Below are positions 11,443 to 21,971 of a DNA stretch of 64,000 nucleotides, piece after piece. The stretch is from contig JAUTXW010003599.1 in assembly GCA_030620095.1 (NCBI GenBank), positions 434,001 to 498,000 on the forward strand. Direction: 5' to 3'. Source of the stretch: Kuschelorhynchus macadamiae. Taxonomy: Eukaryota > Arthropoda > Insecta > Coleoptera > Curculionidae. Each line of letters starts with the position of its first letter. The stretch's first letter is position 1. The notes beneath the pieces are model-generated. The model was not told the origin of the DNA. It did not search any database and worked only from the letters and a program-made list of their open reading frames with translations. Made by a program: the position numbers and the translations under genes.

Positions 11443-13516
11443 GATAGGGATAATAAAAAAAGGTCGTTTTTGCAAAATATATTATTAATAGTTGGAATAA
11501 TTAATAATTTGCCTTTATAGCTTAAAATTATATGATTTCATGATAATAGTACAAAATAAAATTGACGACTGATTAAGATACAGGGTGAAGTCAAGGCAAT
11601 CAATGATTAAGATACAGGGTGAAGTCAAGGCATCACTTCAAAGAAGTGCATTTTTGAAACACCCTGTAGCATGAAGTGCCTGCAATTTTTAAACTGTATA
11701 TTTTGATTTTTGGATGATCAAGGTATCTTTCTTTTTTAAGAAAATACAGCAATATTAGTATGGTGATGTTTTACCCGTACTTCTCTTACCCACCCATAAA
11801 AATGTGAATATTGAAAATTCCATTCGAAATAGGGTTACTGACTTTTTTTTCAAAATGGTGAAAACATCATTTAGCACAAATGATTGTTTATATGGAAGGA
11901 AGTTATTGATGTTGAAGTTAAGTTAGAAAAACATCTCTTTTATAAATTTTACAAATTTATTCTTGGTAGGTAGTAATAAAGAACATTTATAAATGCATTC
12001 AACAAAACCAAAAAAATGGGATCAACTTAATGGAAAAAAGAAAAATATAAAAAACTACTATTCTATGTGAAGACCGTTGTTTTCTATCACTGCTTGAATA
12101 CGTCTAGTCCTAGTCCTTATGCAATTATCAATAGCGTCTTGTGGTAGCTGATCCCATTAAACAGGTATAATGTTTCGTTAATGTAAAGTGTTCTGTGGGT
12201 GATGGTGTGAACCAATGGCTCTTTTCAGAAAATCCCAGACATTTTCTATAGCATTAAGGTCTGGTGATCTTGCTGGCAATCTTAAGTGATTAATCCGGTT
12301 CTCCTGGATATGATCAAGTACAATCCTAACTCTATGCGGGCGAGTGTTGTCATCCAGAAATATAAAATTAGGTTCAAAATTGTACCTGTGTTCTTCAACG
12401 ATATCATTTATAATGTCTCACCATTTATGGTACCATCGTACAAGTACAATTTAGTATGACCACCGTAAAAAATCCCAGCCCAAACTATCATTATCGCTCC
12501 ACCTCCGAAAGGATGCACCTCTTGTACTAGACCAGGTCGAACGCGTCCTCCAGTGTCTCTCCAACTCCTCAATCGCCTTGTATCACTATGCAAGCACCCT
12601 CTGGTTTCATCCGTGAACATGACATTGTTCAATGGAATGAAGAATGCTTCTTTCGAACCGATTGTTTCTCGACAACAGGCTAAGCGATTCCGACTGTGTT
12701 CCATAGAAGAAGGACAGGGCGCCAAGGTCTTCTTGCCCTTAAATTGACCGCATGTAAGCGGTTTATGACATGAACTCTTTTTTTAAATCACGGGTTATTC
12801 CCGAAGCTGGTCTAGTCATATTTCTTCGTGCTGTTAAAGTAAGGAAACGGTCCTGCATTCTGGTGGTAGATCGCTGTCTTCCAGGGTGAGGTCTTTCTGA
12901 CACAGAACCTGTTTTTTTAAATCCTTTAATTAATCTACTGATCACAGTTTGTGAAACATGAACTGCATTTGCAACATCTGCTCGACTCATGCCAGCTTGT
13001 AGCATACCAATGGCTCTATTAGCGTTGTCTATCGGTAACTGCCTTTGTACCATTTCGCACAATATAAAAACACTTCTCTCATTATTAATACAAATGACAT
13101 TTGTGATGACATTTCAAGCCGGGATACTTCAAATTTCAAAGCATTCTACATGTCCCGTTTTTATGGGCATAATAAAAATACGGCTAAAACATCGCCATAC
13201 TAATATTGCTGTATTTTCTCTAAAAACAGAGATACTTTGATCATCCAAAAAACAAAATGTTTTTAAAAAATCAGGCTTCAAAGTTATCGATATATAGTTC
13301 AAAATTGCAGGCAGTTTATGCTAGAGGGTGTTCACTAAAAACGTATGCTTTGACTTCACCCTGTATTTTATTCAATAGTCAATTTTATTTTGTACTATTA
13401 TCATGAAATCATTTTTGAAATAATACAAATTTAGGCTATAAAGACAAATTTTTAATTATTCCAACTATAAATAATATATTTTGCTTGCAAAAACGACCTT
13501 TTTATCTTTATCCCTA
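11443..13516. mobile_element. Tc1-like element inside longer inverted repeats
   Basis: Inner termini TACAGGGTGAAGTCAAGGCA (11613-11632) and its inverse (13346-13365) bound a Tc1-type element with about 200-bp TIRs. Outside them, 11443-11612 and 13366-13516 are inverted copies of each other (for example TGATTTCATGATAATAGTAC on the left and its complement on the right). Either the true TIR is about 375 bp, or a Tc1 element landed at the centre of a 320-bp palindrome. The left terminus is tandemly duplicated: the GATTAAGATACAGGGTGAAG block occurs at 11570 and again at 11604. Confidence 0.85.
12059..13062 (-). pseudogene. Tc1-like transposase relic (DD34E)
   Basis: ATG at 13062 opens MCEMVQRQLPIDNANRAIGM and SRADVANAVHVSQTVISRLI, the first helix-turn-helix, then SERPHPGRQRSTTRMQDRFL, the second DNA-binding region. 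After a frameshift near 12765 comes NVMFTDETRGCLHSDTRR (first Asp), FGGGAIMIVWAGI and YLYDGTINGETL. A further frameshift near 12410 leads to FIFLDDNTRPHRVRIVLDHI and LPARSPDLNAIENVWDFLKR. Exactly 34 residues separate the second Asp from the final Glu, so it is DD34E. The C-terminus ends near 12060 (RTRTRRIQAVIENN). At least three disruptions make it inactive, although the catalytic residues survive. Confidence 0.93.
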
Positions 13517-13519
13517 ACG

Positions 13520-14130
13520 TTTTTGCCATGTTGTTTTCATTGTTCGAAACTACGAACCTCGAATTAACTAAAATACCTAAAAATTAATTTTTGCCTATGA
13601 AAATCTAAATTGGGCCGCTTTGTATATTATTTTACGAATTACCATCTCAATATGAACAGACGTCGTTAAAGGCAAAGAACGAAACGAAAAACAAAAACGC
13701 TTTTTCAGGTGTCATCTAACCGCAAACAAATCGTTTATCACCTAACATCTGTTACGAAAGCCGTGCTCTAAAAAACTTTTCATCAATAAATATCAAGACG
13801 CATACAAAACATAAGAGGGATTTGGCGAATATCCCATAAATCAGTAAAAAGCAGCCTTTAGAAGTTACCCGAACAAAAGTCCATATCCTTCATCGGTGTG
13901 TCTGTATATATATCTCTTCGAGGTGACAAATGGAATCTGGTTGTGAAAGGTGAATACTTCTCGATTTTTATATATCGGGTGCACGCATGAGGGAGTATCG
14001 CAGAAATCCGGGGGTGGAGAAAACGTCTTGAGCCCTATTCATCCGCACAGAAGTCGATTCTAAACCAACAATGCGCACCCCTTGGCGTTTTAATGCCGCG
14101 TCTTAGACGCCGTCAGATTCAGGGATTTTA
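13520..14130. other. ey intron 1, no gene recognised
   Basis: No coding frame with family motifs. GC content rises near 13980-14110, without a recognisable feature. Confidence 0.35.
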
Positions 14131-14131
14131 T

Positions 14132-14283
14132 GGGTATCATTCACTGAGAGTGCATTATGTTATGATATGCCTTTATACGAATGAAGAATGCATTTTTATC
14201 GATATTGAAGTTAATATTTTGCGGCTTTTTCCCATATTTCCTAATGTCAATAGAGCTTTTTGTACCTTACAAATTACTAAATG
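14132..14283. repeat. Direct repeat flanking a Penelope-like element, left copy
   Basis: GGTATCATTCACTGAGAGTG and GCCTTTATACGAATGAAGAA recur with a few changes at 15472-15592. Both copies end near ACAAATTACTAAA. The Penelope-like relic lies between them. Confidence 0.8.
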
Positions 14284-14603
14284 TGACTTTTATTCAGTTT
14301 TCTCTCTCACTAATATAAATCACTCAACAAATGAAATAAGGAATTCTGTTTTTTAATGGAGGTTTGAAAGTTCAATTATCGAAATCTTTTTTGATAATAC
14401 ACTTAATTTTTAATTTTCTCAAAAACTAAAACTATTATTAAAAAACTTTTTAAAGCTTTTTGGCTTCTATATGAAGGCTCTTTAATTTAATTGTCTTAGA
14501 AGTTGGAATTTGTTTGTTCTTAACATAGATTGGAAGCTTTCACGACGTTGGTTATTTAAAAATCATGGTTCTTGGGATTAGACCATGTCAAATTGGAATA
14601 ACT

Positions 14604-14645
14604 ATCCGACGTTTCACCTCCGATTGTACGAGATATTATCAGGTA
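14604..14645 (-). ncRNA. Hammerhead-ribozyme-like motif at the 3' end of a Penelope-like element
   Basis: The minus strand reads CTGATAA, then ATCTC...GAGGT able to form a 5-bp helix (one G-U), then GAAACGTC. The order CUGAUGA, stem II, GAAAC-GUC is the hammerhead core with the very short stem III described for Penelope-like elements. The core G is replaced by A (CUGAUAA), so self-cleavage is probably lost. Its place, just downstream of the GIY-YIG coding region on the same strand, supports the call. Confidence 0.5.
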
Positions 14646-14744
14646 TCCCGACTTATGGTCTCCGAACCGTGACCATATGTTAAGTTCGGTTTTCACGTGT
14701 GATGTAGATCGTAACTCGTATTTCAATTGAAATTTTTTGTATGT

Positions 14745-15420
14745 TTAACAATTTCGATAACTAATGTTTCGTTTATAAAATCGTGGAACCGATGCCAAAA
14801 CCTTGGTTTCCTTTACATTTATAATATGGCCAGTCTTATGCTGGTATTCAGCTACAATAGATTGAACAGTTTGTTTTCTTTTAACGTATCGTTCATGTTC
14901 CTTAAGTCTAATTGATAATAACCGTCCTGTTTCTCCCACATACACTTTTCTACAACAGCAAGGAATTTCCTTCATTTTGAAAAGGTATAATATCTTTCGG
15001 GGATCGCAAGCAATGTCCAATCTTCTTATGTCTATTGAAGATTGTACGTATGTTGGATCGCCGAAGTTGAACAAATGAACGCAATTTCCATTGTGAACTT
15101 GATATTATGATGTTGATTAAGGTAGTACAGAAATATGAGAAGATTATCCTGTCCATGAGGCCAAAAGTATGTAGATATCTGAGCCAGTGTTTTGGTTTTA
15201 GTCGGGCGGATGTTAAAGCAATATCCTTAAAGGATTCCATAAAAATATTCGCTACCACATGTGATAGAGAAGATCCTATAGCTGTCCCTGAAGTTTTTTC
15301 ATAAAAAGTTTCTTGAAACATGATATAAGTGGGTGCAAGCCAAGCTCTTACTAGATCTATTAAGTTCTTATCAAGATTAGTATGATCCAATTTGTCTGAT
15401 ATAATGGAAACTTAGTCGTT
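14745..15420 (-). pseudogene. Penelope-like element: reverse transcriptase end plus GIY-YIG endonuclease
   Basis: From the right: LDHTNLDKNLIDLV, TFYEKTSGTAIGSSLSHVVA and NIFMESF are the family GTPMGSPISP..ANLFME block. The YVDD active site has decayed (WLRYLHTFGLMDR). QLRRSNIRTIFNRH and LRSPKDIIPFQ lead, after a frameshift near 15000, to KEIPCCCRKVYVGETGRLLS, IRLKEHERYV and IVAEYQHKTGHIINVKE. That is the GIY-YIG nuclease (VYVGETG core with the conserved Arg in the following helix). Penelope-like elements retrotranspose by target-primed reverse transcription. This copy is 5'-truncated and inactive. Confidence 0.9.
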
Positions 15421-15471
15421 TTTCATAATGGATAATGGACCTTATGCTTGTGTCAAAAATTAACGACATAT

Positions 15472-15592
15472 GGTATCATTCACCGAGAGTGCATTATGTT
15501 ATGATTTGCCTTTATACGAATGATGAATGTATTTTTATCGATATCTTGCTGTTTGTTTCCATTTTTTTGTATGTTACAAATTACTAAAGGTG
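15472..15592. repeat. Direct repeat flanking a Penelope-like element, right copy
   Basis: Diverged partner of 14132-14283, in the same orientation. It is too long for a normal target-site duplication. Confidence 0.8.
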
Positions 15593-15636
15593 TTTTAAGG
15601 AAGATAAGAGACTAATTCCTTGGGGCGCCAATCCGT

Positions 15637-16215
15637 GAAATTCTTGTATACCATTTAATTTTTTTCTGAAGTCAGAAGTTTGATCTCGTCAGTTTTCCTA
15701 GCTTCTATAATATTTAGTGGCAGGCCAGTTAACTCTTGAGCATCGCTTAAATTATTACAAAAAGAGTAAAAAGAGAATTTGATCAATGAGCTGCTGACAC
15801 CACTCTGTCGGCCAGCCTCAACCGATGTCTTTAAGTGATGAAATATTGCAAGATTTGCAATCATTGAGACGACGATTGCTTAGTAGTAACGTAGTTCTTG
15901 AATGACTCAAAAATATAATCGCTGATAATTGCCTCAAACGACTTTGGTATATGAGAAAGCAAAGAAATATCTCTATAGTTTTTTACATGGCATTTATCAC
16001 CAGATTTAAAGATCGGCATGATGCTAATGCTTTTCATGGTGCGTCTATTCATGGAATTCTTGTATACAATTTCATTTTTTTTCTGGATTTTAAGGTAAAA
16101 GTAGGTTTTTGCTGCTTCTGAAATATCTATTTCAGTAACAGTTAACTCTTCATCATCATTTAAATTATTGCGTAAACTCATGTTTGCACAAAAAATTATT
16201 TTTAAGAGGAAATTG
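15637..16215 (-). pseudogene. Non-LTR reverse transcriptase fragment with internal duplication
   Basis: Minus strand 16181-15861 reads NNLNDDEELTVTEIDISEAA, NEIVYKNSMNRRTMKSISIM, PIFKSGDKCHVKNYRDISLL and HIPKSFEAIISDYI, typical of the reverse transcriptase start (family: PI.K.GD..+..NYRPISLLS...K..E). It continues NLAIFHHLKTSVEAGRQSGV. The following segment (15785-15637) again resembles NLNDDEEL...MVYKNFTDW, so about 145 bp is present twice in the same orientation (15637-15785 and 16055-16215). The catalytic YADD region is absent. Confidence 0.75.
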
Positions 16216-17057
16216 ATAACAATACCAATATTGAATTTTAAAATTTGACAGATATAACAAGAATAATGATGACGTCGCTTTCAAATGATGGTCATGGAAC
16301 ACTAAATATTTTTGATGAAGTCAATGAAGTCCTATTCTCGAAATACGGGAAAGAGTTCATATGAGAAAAAGTAAAGAAAGTACGACTCTAAAAACTACCT
16401 TGAACTATAATATTTATTTATTATTGTTGAAATTCTTCATATTCTGATCGATATAAATCAGCTGTCTTAAATAAAACCAGATAGTCTCCGTTATGTCTCG
16501 TCCTATTGCGTTCAAAAATAAGCGGCCATACTTTGTATTACTCGAAAATTCCGTTGTCAGTCTAAGGAAACTGAAAAAGAAAAACAATACTTATTGGTAA
16601 GAGTAATATGCACTTCTACTTGTGAAACATCGTATTGATAATGTAGTCGTAGAAAAAAAATATTTCTTAAATAAACTGCTGGCCACTTGAAACAGTTCAC
16701 CTGCATTTTTTGGTAAAATTTAAGTTTGAATATTTTTAAAACGAGATGAGATACTGAGGTGCGGTTTTCAGCTGTATCTTGCAAATTCTATTACATATAA
16801 CCGATGTTAAGCGTAAAACTTACCTAAGCTAAATAGGTATTTATACAGGGTGTTAAACAAGATTCTACAAATTTTGAAATTGTAAAAAACAATTTCAAAC
16901 CTTTTTTATAACTATATGATAAGCTGTAACTTTCTATTAGCCATTTGATGTAAAATTTTCTTTCTAATGTGCACGGTCTGCACTATTCAGGAAATATATA
17001 GGGTGTGAAAAAAATGTGGCAAGGTTAGTTATGAACCTAGCAATTCTAAAGATCATG

Positions 17058-18241
17058 TACGTATATTTCAACAACCTGTAGCATACAAAATAATTTAAGT
17101 TTGAAAGTTTTTACTTAAGTTTTAAGGAGTACCGAGTATTTTCTCCAAACGGTTTTTTAATTTTCTCTCTAACTTTATTATTTAAAAAAATACAGGTCTT
17201 GATTTTACAGGCAAAGTTACCTTCATCAGGTAACACAAGGGATATGTAACAGGATGCCACCTTTCTGGTATTAAAAATATCAAAAAAATTAAACTTAAGT
17301 CGTTTCTATAACTAGAGAAGAGGTAAGTTTTCAATAAGAAAGTAATTAAACATTCCTTCCGGTTTTACCGGAAGTGACCCCTACTTTTTTAATTTAAATA
17401 GAACCCCTGCACATTTTTATTAATTATCGTATTCAGCTTAAAATTAGCTTATCAACGATATATCACAAGGTAAGTTTTGTTTTCAAAATGGCGGCTGGAT
17501 AGTCTTTGTTTGAAAATGCAACTTTGACGTTTCATGATAAAAATGCAGTCCCTATTTACGGAATACTTCATTTAAACAGTATAAAATAAGCTTACTTTTT
17601 AATCTTTTAGACACTTCAACTTAAACATCGTTTTGGGAAATATTTTTCAATTTTTTTCACTTTTTGTTTTAATTACCGAATGAGCAATTTAGTCCGATAT
17701 TTTTTATTGACACCTTGTATAATTTTTCACATTCATTTTCTTCGCAAAAAACTTTTTTAAAATGTTATGCATGGTAACCTGAATTATCAAAATAGCAAAA
17801 ACGAATATATATACAAGCTGTCAAAGAATCAGTTTGTGGCTGTCCAGTCGCCATTTTGAAAACAAAACTTAACTTGTGATATATCGTTAAAAATCTGATT
17901 TTAAGCGGAACACGATAGTCCGTTAAATATACAGGGTCCTATTTAAAATAAAAAAGTAGGGGTTACTTCCGGTTAAAGCAAAAGTAGCTAAATTTTTTAT
18001 AGAAGATTTTTCTTTTATGAAGCTATAAAGACATTTCAAATTTCAAGTTGATATTTTTTAAACTAAAAATGTGGCATCCTGTTACATGTCTCATGTGTTA
18101 CTTCTGATGTCGATAAATGTGGCTGTAAAATCAACACCTGTATTTGTTAAAATCATAAAGTTAGAGAGAAAATTAAAAAACCGTTTGGAGAAAATATTCA
18201 CTAAGTTCCTTTGTATGCTAGAGGGTGTTGAAATATACGTA
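17058..18241. mobile_element. Foldback palindrome of about 1.2 kb, non-coding
   Basis: The left arm from TACGTATATTTCAAC (17058) mirrors the right arm ending GTTGAAATATACGTA (18241). Matching blocks in order: AAAATTAAAAAACCGTTTGG, the GTTACTTC/CCGG stretch near 17360 and 17950, and GTTTTGTTTTCAAAATGGCG near 17475 with its complement near 17855. The arms are about 500-580 bp with several indels. No coding frame; it is probably a non-autonomous element. It ends exactly where the next element begins. Confidence 0.85.
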
Positions 18242-20654
18242 CAGGGTGTCCGGATTTGGTTGCAAAAGCAGGGTATCTCGCTTATTTCTAAAGAGAGAAC
18301 CTTGCGGTTTTCACGAACCTGAGCAAATTTTTTGTGAAACTCATGAAGCCGTAAACAAAATTTTCATAGCCTTCTTCGTTTATGAGATACAGGGCGAAAT
18401 AGAAAATTTTGCATTTTGGGACCCCCCTCGTATCTCGGTTATCCTTTAACTTAACGCAAAGCGAAAAATTGCTGCTTATGCAGTTTTTTACGCTGGATCC
18501 AGGGGCGTATTTTTCATTTGAGTTGTTATCTTTTAGATATGACCCAAAGTTGTGTTTTTTTAGAAGACACCCTGTATATTTGTCCATAAATTGATTTGTC
18601 CTTTTAAAAGCTTCTCAAAAATATATAATAGTTTGGGTCTATTTTAATAAACAACAACAAAAATCCAAATTTTTATAATTATCATCCCAAATATTGCAGT
18701 AGGCCATGCAAAACGATGCCGTTTTCTTTTGTTTTCTTGGAAGCAAATGACATTTCCCAATTTTGTAGTATATAAAATATAGCGCTAGTTTTTTGTATTT
18801 ATTTATTCTGCAAAAATATGTTTGTATTATTATGGAAGAAAACCAAACTTTCGAACATTATGAAAAGTACGATATGTTAGCTTGTTTTATATTAAGTAAT
18901 GAAAATGTTGAAGCGGCTTCTGAGATGTATTTTAACAGGTAAATAGTTAATTTTTAGGTATGTTGAAATACTATTGCTTAATTTTTATTTAGATATCCAG
19001 AAAGGAGGCAACCTAATATATCCACTTTTTATCGGATAAAAAAGAATTTACTTAATCACGGATCATTTATCAAACCTCGTACGAAAACATATAATAAAGA
19101 AATCGGGAGGCTGAGGAAATTACGGTTTTGGCTAATGTAGAAGCTTACCCTACAAACTCTTGTAGGGCTATTGAAAAGAGGATAGGGATTCCAAAAACTA
19201 GAGTTCAAGAAATTCTAAAAAAGCACAAATACCACCCATACAAATTTAGGCTCGTGCAGCACTTACAGCCAGGGGATGCAGAGCGTCGGGTAGTCTTCTA
19301 CAATTGGTTTCGAGAAAGATGCGATATGGTTAGAGATTTTGAAAGGAAGGTTATATGGGCAGACGAAGCACATTTCAGTAATTCTGGTATACTCAATAGG
19401 CACAATAGTAGATTCTGGTCCCAGGAAAATCAACAACAAATATTTCGCAGAAGACAGCAGGGCAGGTTTGGTCTAAATGTGTCCTGCTTCATATTAGGAA
19501 CACATAAAATTTTATATATTTGAGGGAAATCTAACAGCCAATCGCTATATAGAAATTTTAGAGGCAGCTATACCTGAATTGCTTGACGATGTTCCTCTAG
19601 CGCAAATGAACGAAATTTATTTTCAACAGGACGGTGCTCCTGCACACAATTCTGGAATGACGAAATTATTTCTGGACAATAATTTTACCAATCAATGGAT
19701 CGGAACAATGGACCCCTAGGTCCCCAGATTTGTCGATTTTAGATTTCTTTCTATGGGGATATCTGGAAAATAGAATTTATAAAGACCACTATGATAATGT
19801 CCAAGATTTAGGAAATGCAATAAGAGAAAATTTTCGCTATTTACAAAATCATCCCGTTATTTTGCTTAATTCTCTAAAACGAATACGAAAATTGCATGCA
19901 TGCATAGAACAAAATGGAAATCAGTTTGAACAGTTCTTTTGATTTCCTTGGTCACTGTAGTTCTTATACGTCAGTTGGTTTTTACTGAAAGGCTTGTTAC
20001 ATAATAATTTATTACTGTTTTGTTCTTGTGTTACATAAATCTAGGTAGGTGGTACTTTTTTGGTGCGAAATTATCAATACATATTTTGATAAATAGATTT
20101 AATTACATATTTATTTTGATTTATTGTTAGGATGAAGATATTGTTAACGACTTTAAATAAAAGGCAGCATTGTTTTGCATGGCCTACTGCAAAATTTGGG
20201 ATGATAATTATAAAAATTAGGATTTTTGTTGTTGTTTATTAAAATAGACCCATACTATTATATATTTTTGAAAAGCTTTTAAAAGGACAAATCAATTTCT
20301 GGACAAATATATAGGGTGTCCCATTTAAAAAAACACAACTTTGGGTCATATCTAAAAAATAACAACTCAAATGAAAAATATGACTACGCCACTGGATCCA
20401 GCGTAAAAAACTGCATAAGCAGCAATTTTTCCCTTTGCGTTAAGTTAACGGATAACCGAGATATGAGGGGGGTCCCAAAATACAAAATTTTCTATTTCTC
20501 TCTGTATCTCATAAACGAAGAAGGCTATGAAAATTTTGTTTACGGCTTCATGAGTTTCACAAAAAATTAGCACAGGTTCGTGGAAACCGCAAGGTTCTAT
20601 CTTTAAAAATAAGCGAGATACCCTGCTTTTGCAACCAAATACGGACACCCTGTA
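18240..20654. mobile_element. Mariner-type element with about 480-bp TIRs
   Basis: The left TIR starts TACAGGGTGTCCGGATTTGG (18240) and runs to about 18721; the right TIR spans about 20164 to 20654 and ends GGACACCCTGTA. Landmarks at the inner edge: GGCCATGCAAAACGATGCCG on the left and CATTGTTTTGCATGGCC on the right. TA lies at both ends. The ORFs at 18225-18594 and 20316-20648 are just TIR translations. Confidence 0.9.
18832..19942 (+). pseudogene. Intron-containing mariner-type (DUF4817-like) transposase relic
   Basis: ATG 18832 gives MEENQTFEHYEKYDMLACFI and EAASEMYFN. A donor AACAG|GTAAAT (after 18938) and acceptor TATTTAG (18991-18992) frame a 54-nt intron, restoring R-YPERRQPNISTFYRIKKNL. 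After a frameshift near 19108: TVLANVEAYPTNSCRAIEKR, KHKYHPYKFRLVQHLQPGDA, VIWADEAHFSNSGILNRHNS (first Asp). After another near 19500: EGNLTANRYIEILEAAIPEL and FQQDGAPAHNSG (second Asp). After a third near 19720: PRSPDLSILDFFLWGYLENR (third Asp), ending EQNGNQFEQFF. All three acidic residues survive; only frameshifts inactivate it, so it is relatively young. Confidence 0.92.
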
Positions 20655-20715
20655 CTTAAATATTTTTCTTTAAAATTTTAATTTTTTGTATTGAAGTATT
20701 ATTTACTAGTAAAAA

Positions 20716-20719
<4 letters not shown>

Positions 20720-20776
<57 letters not shown>
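20720..20776. repeat. (TA)28 microsatellite
   Basis: Uninterrupted TA dinucleotides between the mariner-type element and the right outer inverted repeat. Confidence 0.97.
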
Positions 20777-20777
<1 letters not shown>

Positions 20778-21607
20778 CTTATTATGTAAAAAAATTAAAT
20801 TTTTTGAGAAAAAAAATCATATCTCAAAAAATATTAAAATTTTTAAAAAAGTTTGAAATTGTTCTTTACAATTTCACCAAGGATTACGCTAATTTAACAA
20901 TTAGAACTAAGAAATTGTTTTTGTAGATTTTCGGAGCAAATAAAAAATTGAAAAATTTGCAGAGTCTTGTTCAACTTCCTGTATAAATAAGATACAATAA
21001 TAGATTGGAAGATACAACTTAATACTGTACCTCAGTTTCTCGTCTCGTTTTAAAAATATTCAAACTTAAATTTTACCAGAAAATGCAGGTGATCTGCTTC
21101 AAGTGGCCAGCAGTTTAGATTATCTCTCGTCCTCTGACTTTTTACATGAGTCTTACATGAGTTTCTACTATTTTTTTGTTACATCTAACCTAAATATAGG
21201 ATGGTTGCCCTTTAAAAAACATGGTGTAAAGTCTCGTGCAACAAACTGCAACTTCATCGAACAATAACAATGCCATTTCGATAAGTTAAAAAATCCGAAG
21301 AATTTCCACGCCTATTGTGGACGCAAAAGGGACAAGCAATCATAGTTCTTGGTTCGGCATTTTTATGAAGTCCATCACGGCCCTTTCAGGCTCTTTGTGA
21401 CAGGGCGATTGTCTCCGGAACCGGCCCTTCTCGCCCTAAATCGTCCCTAGTGTCGCGTCCGGTACTTAAGAATATTTACGGTATGAAAAAAGACTCTCGT
21501 CGGCGGCAACTTTATATCGATTCTCCCTTTTCCGTCCCATCCAATTTGTAGATTTTACTGCTGCCGCCGTAGTCGTTTTTATTCGTCGCTAAAGTTTTTG
21601 TTTTCAT

Positions 21608-21860
21608 TGTGGGTTGTTATTAAATTTTCCGGGGAAAATGCAATTTTCGTCTTAAGATATTTTAGAAGTTTTGGCGTTTTATGAGAACTCCTTTTCGGAT
21701 AAATCAAACGTCTTTTCGAAATAGCAAACTGAGTTTTAAACGAATTTGAAATTGCTTTATCTGCCTCGATTTGATATATATGTTCACTAAAGTTTGTTTT
21801 AGAGTAGTACCTAGGGATTTTTAAATTATGTATTTTAACCTCGGTTCTTTTATTAATCAT
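21608..21860. repeat. 250-bp direct repeat, left copy, flanking a hAT relic
   Basis: TGTGGGTTGTTATTAAATTT, CGTCTTAAGAT, TCAAACGTCTTTTCGAAATA and TATATATGTTCACTAAAG recur in the same order at 23788-24038. The minus-strand ORF in it (21579-21860) has no recognised homology. Confidence 0.85.
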
Positions 21861-21919
21861 AGTTATAGAAAATAGGGTTATCTCTTATGCTATATAGAGA
21901 GTGTTAAAGGTGTGTCTAC

Positions 21920-21935
21920 CAGGGGCGTGCGGTGA
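21920..21935. mobile_element. hAT-type terminal sequence
   Basis: CAGGGGCGTGCGGTGA resembles hAT ends (CAGNGGCG). It lies just beyond the stop codon of the minus-strand hAT relic. No matching inverted end was found before 23788. Confidence 0.5.
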
Positions 21936-21971
21936 AAGTTTAAGAAAGGGAAGCAATTTTTAGAATCTTAC

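Larger units (their letters stand above)
16672..21116. mobile_element. 4.4-kb nested composite bounded by inverted repeats
   Basis: 16672-16920 and 20835-21116 are inverted copies (TAAACTGCTGGCCACTTGAA on the left, complement on the right, CTGCATTTT(T/C)TGGTAAAATTT and so on). Within the left arm TATACAGGGTGTT (16842) and in the right arm its degenerate complement (near 20985) look like transposon termini, but the inversion extends about 170 bp beyond them. Inside lie a palindrome (17058-18241), a mariner-type element (18240-20654) and a TA tract. Confidence 0.8.

Noticed and set aside
18225..18594. Overlapping ORFs on both strands (also 20316-20648)
   Set aside because: They lie wholly in the TIRs of the mariner-type element and mirror each other.
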